Assembly (NCBI GenBank): GCA_019671005.1
Contig: CM033732.1
Location: 48,473,392-48,537,391 of the forward strand
Direction of reading: 5' to 3'
Length of the DNA: 64,000 nt
DNA from: Hibiscus mutabilis
Lineage: Eukaryota; Streptophyta; Magnoliopsida; Malvales; Malvaceae
Shown here piece after piece: positions 59,820-64,000 of the stretch. Each line of letters starts with the position of its first letter. Within the stretch, counting starts at the first letter, position 1. Under the pieces are notes generated by a model. That model saw nothing but the letters and a program-made list of their open reading frames with translations, did no database searches and was not told where the DNA came from. Made by a program: the position numbers and the translations under genes.

Positions 59820-61211
59820 TTCACAGAAGTTTAGAACACGAAACGAGAAAACCTTCCGAACAAAAAAAACGCTTGGATTATCTTCCAGTAGCAATGTTCC
59901 GGAAAGGGAACAACTAGTAACTATGCTCCTATCCATGCACCATATCCGTGCATACATTTCCAGTTTCAAAGTTCCCCCATTAACTCCCTGTCACTTTTGA
60001 TAGCTCAAAAAAGTTCCTAAACCCGCCAAGCTCTTTAATCTCCCTAACCTCAAATGAAACCGAATTCAACTGTCTAACACTAAGCAAATCACTTCAAATG
60101 ACAAAAATCACCACGGCAAAAGTCTCTGATCACTGCTAAACCTACTCTTATATTATCCTAAGCTAATTCAACAATGCCCCAAAAATATAAATATAAATTA
60201 AAGAAATGCTCTTCTGTTCATGAATTCTAGCTCAAAAACTATGATAAACCCATCTTCTCCTCCCAATAATAACCCAGTGCCAAAGTCATCCACCACTATA
60301 GATCAACCACATAAAAGATCACTAAAAACCCAAACACCCTTTTGTCCAAAACAACTAAATCCTCAAGCTTTTGAATCACTATCCACGTAATTAATCACGA
60401 AAGCAATCTTCTTCCATGTCCAAAAGCTTTCCAATCACCATTTCCCTTAAGCAATCTGTTTAAAAACCAAAGCTTGAGAGAGATAGCTCCTCAATCCGAT
60501 ACTGCAAAAACGAGAGGTTGAGCTCATTCATACTCTGATCAGAACCCTAATCAGTTCCCAATTCGGGAAATTCCCCCCAATCTGTTGATCCAGAAGAAAA
60601 CCCTAGAAAGAAAAATATTCAATCAAACAAAAACTTCAACTGAGCAAACATCAAGTGCCCATTAAATAAAAAAGGAAACATTTAAGAAAATCCCAATTTC
60701 AACCAACGATTAAATGAATGAAAAAACCCTAGAAAAAGTTTTTTTTTTTTTAAAGAAACTTTCTTTTTTTTTCCGAGTACCATAAGAGTAAATAGGTATC
60801 GATCAAAAGCCAAAAGGAGACCTTTGATTCAAAGCGTGAATGCTAAACAAAAGAAAACAGAAATCAATTTTCGAAATAAAAAAAAAAGTTTGATGGTAAT
60901 TGGGGAAGATTGGATTATAACCTTGCCCGCTACACATTGGGCATTGTATGAAGGAACAATCCTTCTTTTTTCCTCAAATTAATAAACAAAATTTGATTTT
61001 AAAATCACAGATTAAAGAGATGAGCAGAGGAAGTAGCAAAGGTTTAATCCCAGTTTTTTCTACCTGTTTTTATGATTTTTCTTTTTTTTTTTCCTTGTTT
61101 TATTTGGAATTGAAGAGTGTTGGATATTTTTGAGAGAAATAAAGGAAATACAGAGCTCTCCTTTGTTTGAAGAAGCCTAATTACTTTTTGTTTCGGAATT
61201 GGCACGCGAGA
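59820..61211. other. Leader region and promoter side of the KEKE-rich gene
   Basis: There is no gene on either strand that I trust. The stretch from about 60,480 to 61,150 looks like a transcribed leader on the minus strand (pyrimidine-rich, with ttttctagggtt-type phrases). This suggests one or more 5' UTR introns between it and exon 1. Confidence 0.45.
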
Positions 61212-61788
61212 TTAGTGGTGTGTAAAATCGGGTTTGGTTAACTGTTAGTAAATTATTTTAGTTAATTGGTAAGTTTTGGTCACCTTATTTTTTACCCTAA
61301 ATCATAATCATTCAACTGATTAACCGTTTATTCGATTAATCAAAAAAATCGGTTCAGTTCGGGTAACGAGTTTTTATTTTGTTTATTAAAAATATAAATT
61401 TTGATAATATGTTAGAAAAATATATATACTTTTAAAAACCGACATATGATATTAGTATTTTTTTTTAATACTCGCAAGTTAAACACTTAAACTTTATAAA
61501 ATGAAATTATGATTTTATTTTTGTGAAATGAGAAAATAAAATAAAATCTGATTTTTTAATATAAAATATTAAAATAGCATATAATACAATAATATATATT
61601 ATATAACCGGTCGGTTCGGTTACTCGGTTTGTCTCAAAATCGTAAACCGTAACCGAACCGGTATTCTTTTTTTAAATAAAAATCCGAACCAAAACTGAAA
61701 TTTTCAGTTCGATTAACCACTTTTTCAGTTCAATTTTTTCGAGTTTCGAAAACAATTTCAATTTTTTGATTTTTTTTTGCACACCCCA
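61212..61788. mobile_element. hAT-type non-autonomous element with 8-base target duplication
   Basis: It is flanked by acgcgaga at 61,204-61,211 and 61,789-61,796. Ends are TTAGTGGTGTGTAAAA and, on the complement, TGGGGTGTGCAAAA. The 577-base inside has no frame. It includes paired ggttcggtt and aaccgaac motifs that would fold. It sits just upstream of the KEKE-rich gene. Confidence 0.82.
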
Positions 61789-61796
61789 ACGCGAGA

Positions 61797-62828
61797 GAGA
61801 AAATGAGAAGGAAAATCAAATCCAAACAAAAATAAAATAAAATTAATAAATAAATAAAGAGAGGCCCAATAAGAAAGCCCAAATAAGTTGTGACTCATAT
61901 AATTTATAATTTTTTAATTTGATTTTTATTTTTTTTATAAATTTTAAATCTAATCTTACCTGAAAAGGAGGATAATAAAAGACTTTAGGAGAAAGGAAGA
62001 GAAGTGCTTCTAGTATGCCTAAAACATATAATTTGAGGAAATATTATAGAACAAATATATGCAGCTTGGCCAACCGGCCAAATTAATTAATTAAAAACAA
62101 ATGCAAAAGATAATATAGAAAAAAATCTAAAAATCATATTAAAAAGGTAATGAAAGTAAGGCCTAAAAATAAGGGTATATATATGTATATATATGCACAT
62201 TTTCATATATGGGGATCGGATCCGATTCAAAAAATTAGATATTTAAAATTTTAGATCGGTAAAATAGTGATTCTTATTCAATCCGAAAAAATTGATATAA
62301 AATTTGCTTTAAGTATTTTTTTTCAAATTTGATATGAAAATTTTGAATTTTCGAATATAACAAGCAATAAATTGTCAAATATAACAAGATTCGCATCTAT
62401 GAAAATTTTGATTTTCTAAATTTTCTGATATAAAACACATCAAATTTCTAAATATAACAATATTCATATCCATGAAATTTTAAATTTTTGGATATTCGGA
62501 TAATCCAAAACTTAAAATATTGCGAACTGTGTTCAATTCGAAAAATAAAAAAATAGATCAAATATTTGATCAATAAAAATTGAATCGATCGAATCAAATA
62601 TTTTCACACACCCCTATTTTATATATATGATTTTGGAAATTTTAAGGTATAGGCAACCCATTACCCCATTGTTGTAATTTGAGTTTACTTTTTCTTTTCC
62701 TCTATGAGTTGTTTTACTACTATTATTTTTTGCATAGGTTGATTTTTCTAACCTTATTTTTGTACTGATTACAAACTACTCTAACGGCTCAAACCGAAAA
62801 ATATTAGTGAAAACAACCGAACTTTTAC
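61797..62828. other. AT-rich DNA with a possible further small element
   Basis: At about 62,208-62,615 the ends TATGGGGATCGG and (complement) TAGGGGTGTGTG could be a third hAT-like element. The flanks ttttcata and ttttatat agree only in part. No gene is seen. Confidence 0.4.
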
Positions 62829-63195
62829 TAGGGATGATAACGGGTCGGGTCGGAGCGGGTTTTTGGTCATCCCGACCTAACTCGAAATTTAAACCACCTT
62901 ACCCGATTCGACTTTAATTATCCTATCTTCAATTCGATCTGACATAATAAAAATATAACCGATCCCAACTCGACTCCGATAATTTAATAAAAATTTTGAC
63001 TAAACCCGACTTGACCCGAAAAATTAATAAAAATATTAAATATAATATATAAAACTATAATAAATATATATAAATATATCGGTAGGGTCAAGTCAGAAAA
63101 TTTCATCCCAAACTCGAACCCGATCTCAAACTCAATTTTTTTAAAGAAAAAACCCGCCTTGAATTCGACGGGTTCGGGTCAAATTGTCATCCCTA
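62829..63195. mobile_element. hAT-type MITE with perfect 8-base target duplication
   Basis: It starts TAGGGATGATAACGGGTC and its complement starts TAGGGATGACAATTTGACCC. It is flanked by acttttac at 62,821-62,828 and 63,196-63,203. The 367-base inside contains many cccgac and cgggtc motifs and no open frame. It is a textbook hAT MITE. Confidence 0.9.
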
Positions 63196-63203
63196 ACTTT
63201 TAC

Positions 63204-63908
63204 ATGTGAAACTGAACACCAAGATTACATGAAGTTAGTGAAATTCTATCAAGATAGGTATCAAAAATAATGCAAAATATATAATTTTTTCAGGTTAAAA
63301 TATTTTTTAATAGCCTTAAAAAGTAATTATAAAATAATATTTATTATATTTTTTAACATTTTGATAAAACATATACTTCATAAACAAAGGTATTAGAATT
63401 TAAATTTTTTAAATAAACATTTTTTTACTGCGAAGTTTAGGATCGAGTGTAAATTAGGTTATAGTATTGATTATAGTGACATTAAACACAATTGTAACTA
63501 AAACATGTATATATTAAACGTGTGGTGCTTCTGTGGCCAAAATCCTGAGGTAATAAGGATGATATAGTTTGGCATGTTGCCAATTTCCCAAGTAGTGGAG
63601 AATCCCCACGTGGTAGCACCCCAGCCTATCAGGTCATCTGTTCACAGACACATGTAGTCCTATCATTTTCCCTTGGAAAAATAAATGAAAGATGTTCCAT
63701 GATTGAGTCTCAAGCCTCTTTCCCCCATGTGATCATGCTTTTGCCATTGCCTCCAATGGGACTTTAGTGAGACTTGAGCATTAGTTTTTAGTATCAAATT
63801 GCGAATTAGGGTTTGTTCTTATTCTGAATTCATGATGCTTTCTTCTTTCTTTATTCATGTTATTTTCTCGTAAATTAGGGTCTGTTCTATAGTTTAACAT
63901 AAAATATA
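63204..63908. other. Probable promoter and leader of a gene leaving the window
   Basis: A perfect palindromic G-box, CCACGTGG, lies at 63,606-63,613, and tagggttt-type leader motifs lie near 63,800-63,880. A small upstream ATG frame begins near 63,829 and ends at a TAA about 40 bases on. These are signs of a promoter and leader for the frame starting at 63,909. Confidence 0.4.
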
Positions 63909-64000
63909 ATGCCTCATTCCGCGGCACTGTTAAATCTTAGGTTCGGGTTGAGAAGCAGCAGTTGGGGAGAAGCTCTGCGTTTAAGAAGAAAAGTAGTAGA
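63909..64000 (+). CDS. Possible N-terminus of an unidentified gene, cut by the window end
   Basis: The ATG opens a frame that runs to the window edge (30 codons). It reads MPHSAALLNLRFGLRSSSWG, then EALRLRRKVV. It is rich in Leu, Arg and Ser with only one acidic residue, like an organelle-targeting presequence. No domain is visible in so short a piece. It could also be a chance frame in a leader. The G-box upstream supports a gene. Confidence 0.35.
   Translation, partial: MPHSAALLNLRFGLRSSSWGEALRLRRKVV

Overview
This is a plant nuclear window: AT-rich, with spliced genes (GT-AG introns, ATG starts), long intergenic gaps and nested LTR retrotransposons and small hAT-like elements. The gene content (Cf-type receptor-like protein, defensin-like peptide, NIPA magnesium transporter, filamin/CCCH/RRM/RS splicing regulator, J20-like co-chaperone) and the repeat types fit a eudicot. 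A mallow-family genome such as cotton is my best guess, from general resemblance only.

Layout. 1-9,500: a two-exon defensin-like gene (+), a 72-bp relic of a receptor-like-protein tail, an intronless RING-H2 gene (-), shrunken second copies of parts of the defensin-like and RING genes, and a lysine-rich gene (-) with no visible AUG. 9,500-16,700: a mosaic of duplicated fragments around a broken leucine-rich-repeat receptor-like protein gene (-). 16,700-29,300: a NIPA gene (-, eight exons, 323 codons) whose last two exons and downstream DNA are tandemly duplicated, with a third decayed copy further down. Dead Ty1/copia pol sequence with a nested LTR lies in between. 31,900-36,400: a six-exon gene (+, 1003 codons) of the IRR type. 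39,200-45,200: a long-inverted-repeat element, a chloroplast J-domain gene (+) and two telomere-like hairpin elements. 45,292-55,919: a 1.6-kb solo LTR split by a 9.0-kb gag-only Ty3-type element, both with exact 5-bp target duplications. 56,470-59,819: a KEKE-rich gene (-, three exons). The end holds two hAT-type elements with exact 8-bp target duplications and the probable start of a gene leaving the window.

The intact genes look like unrelated housekeeping or regulatory loci rather than a pathway. The defensin-like, RING and receptor-like-protein sequences at the left are defence-type families that here have been duplicated, truncated and deleted. I found no evidence of a wholly new biological system. 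The most unusual items are the spare, open NIPA terminal exons, the palindromic GTACCGGTAC-type array inside the big LTRs, the nested solo LTR, and the microhomology-like deletion in the receptor-like protein.

Exon coordinates come from reading splice sites by eye and checking that phases and total lengths close in frame. No alignment or database search was possible, so family names rest on motif recognition.
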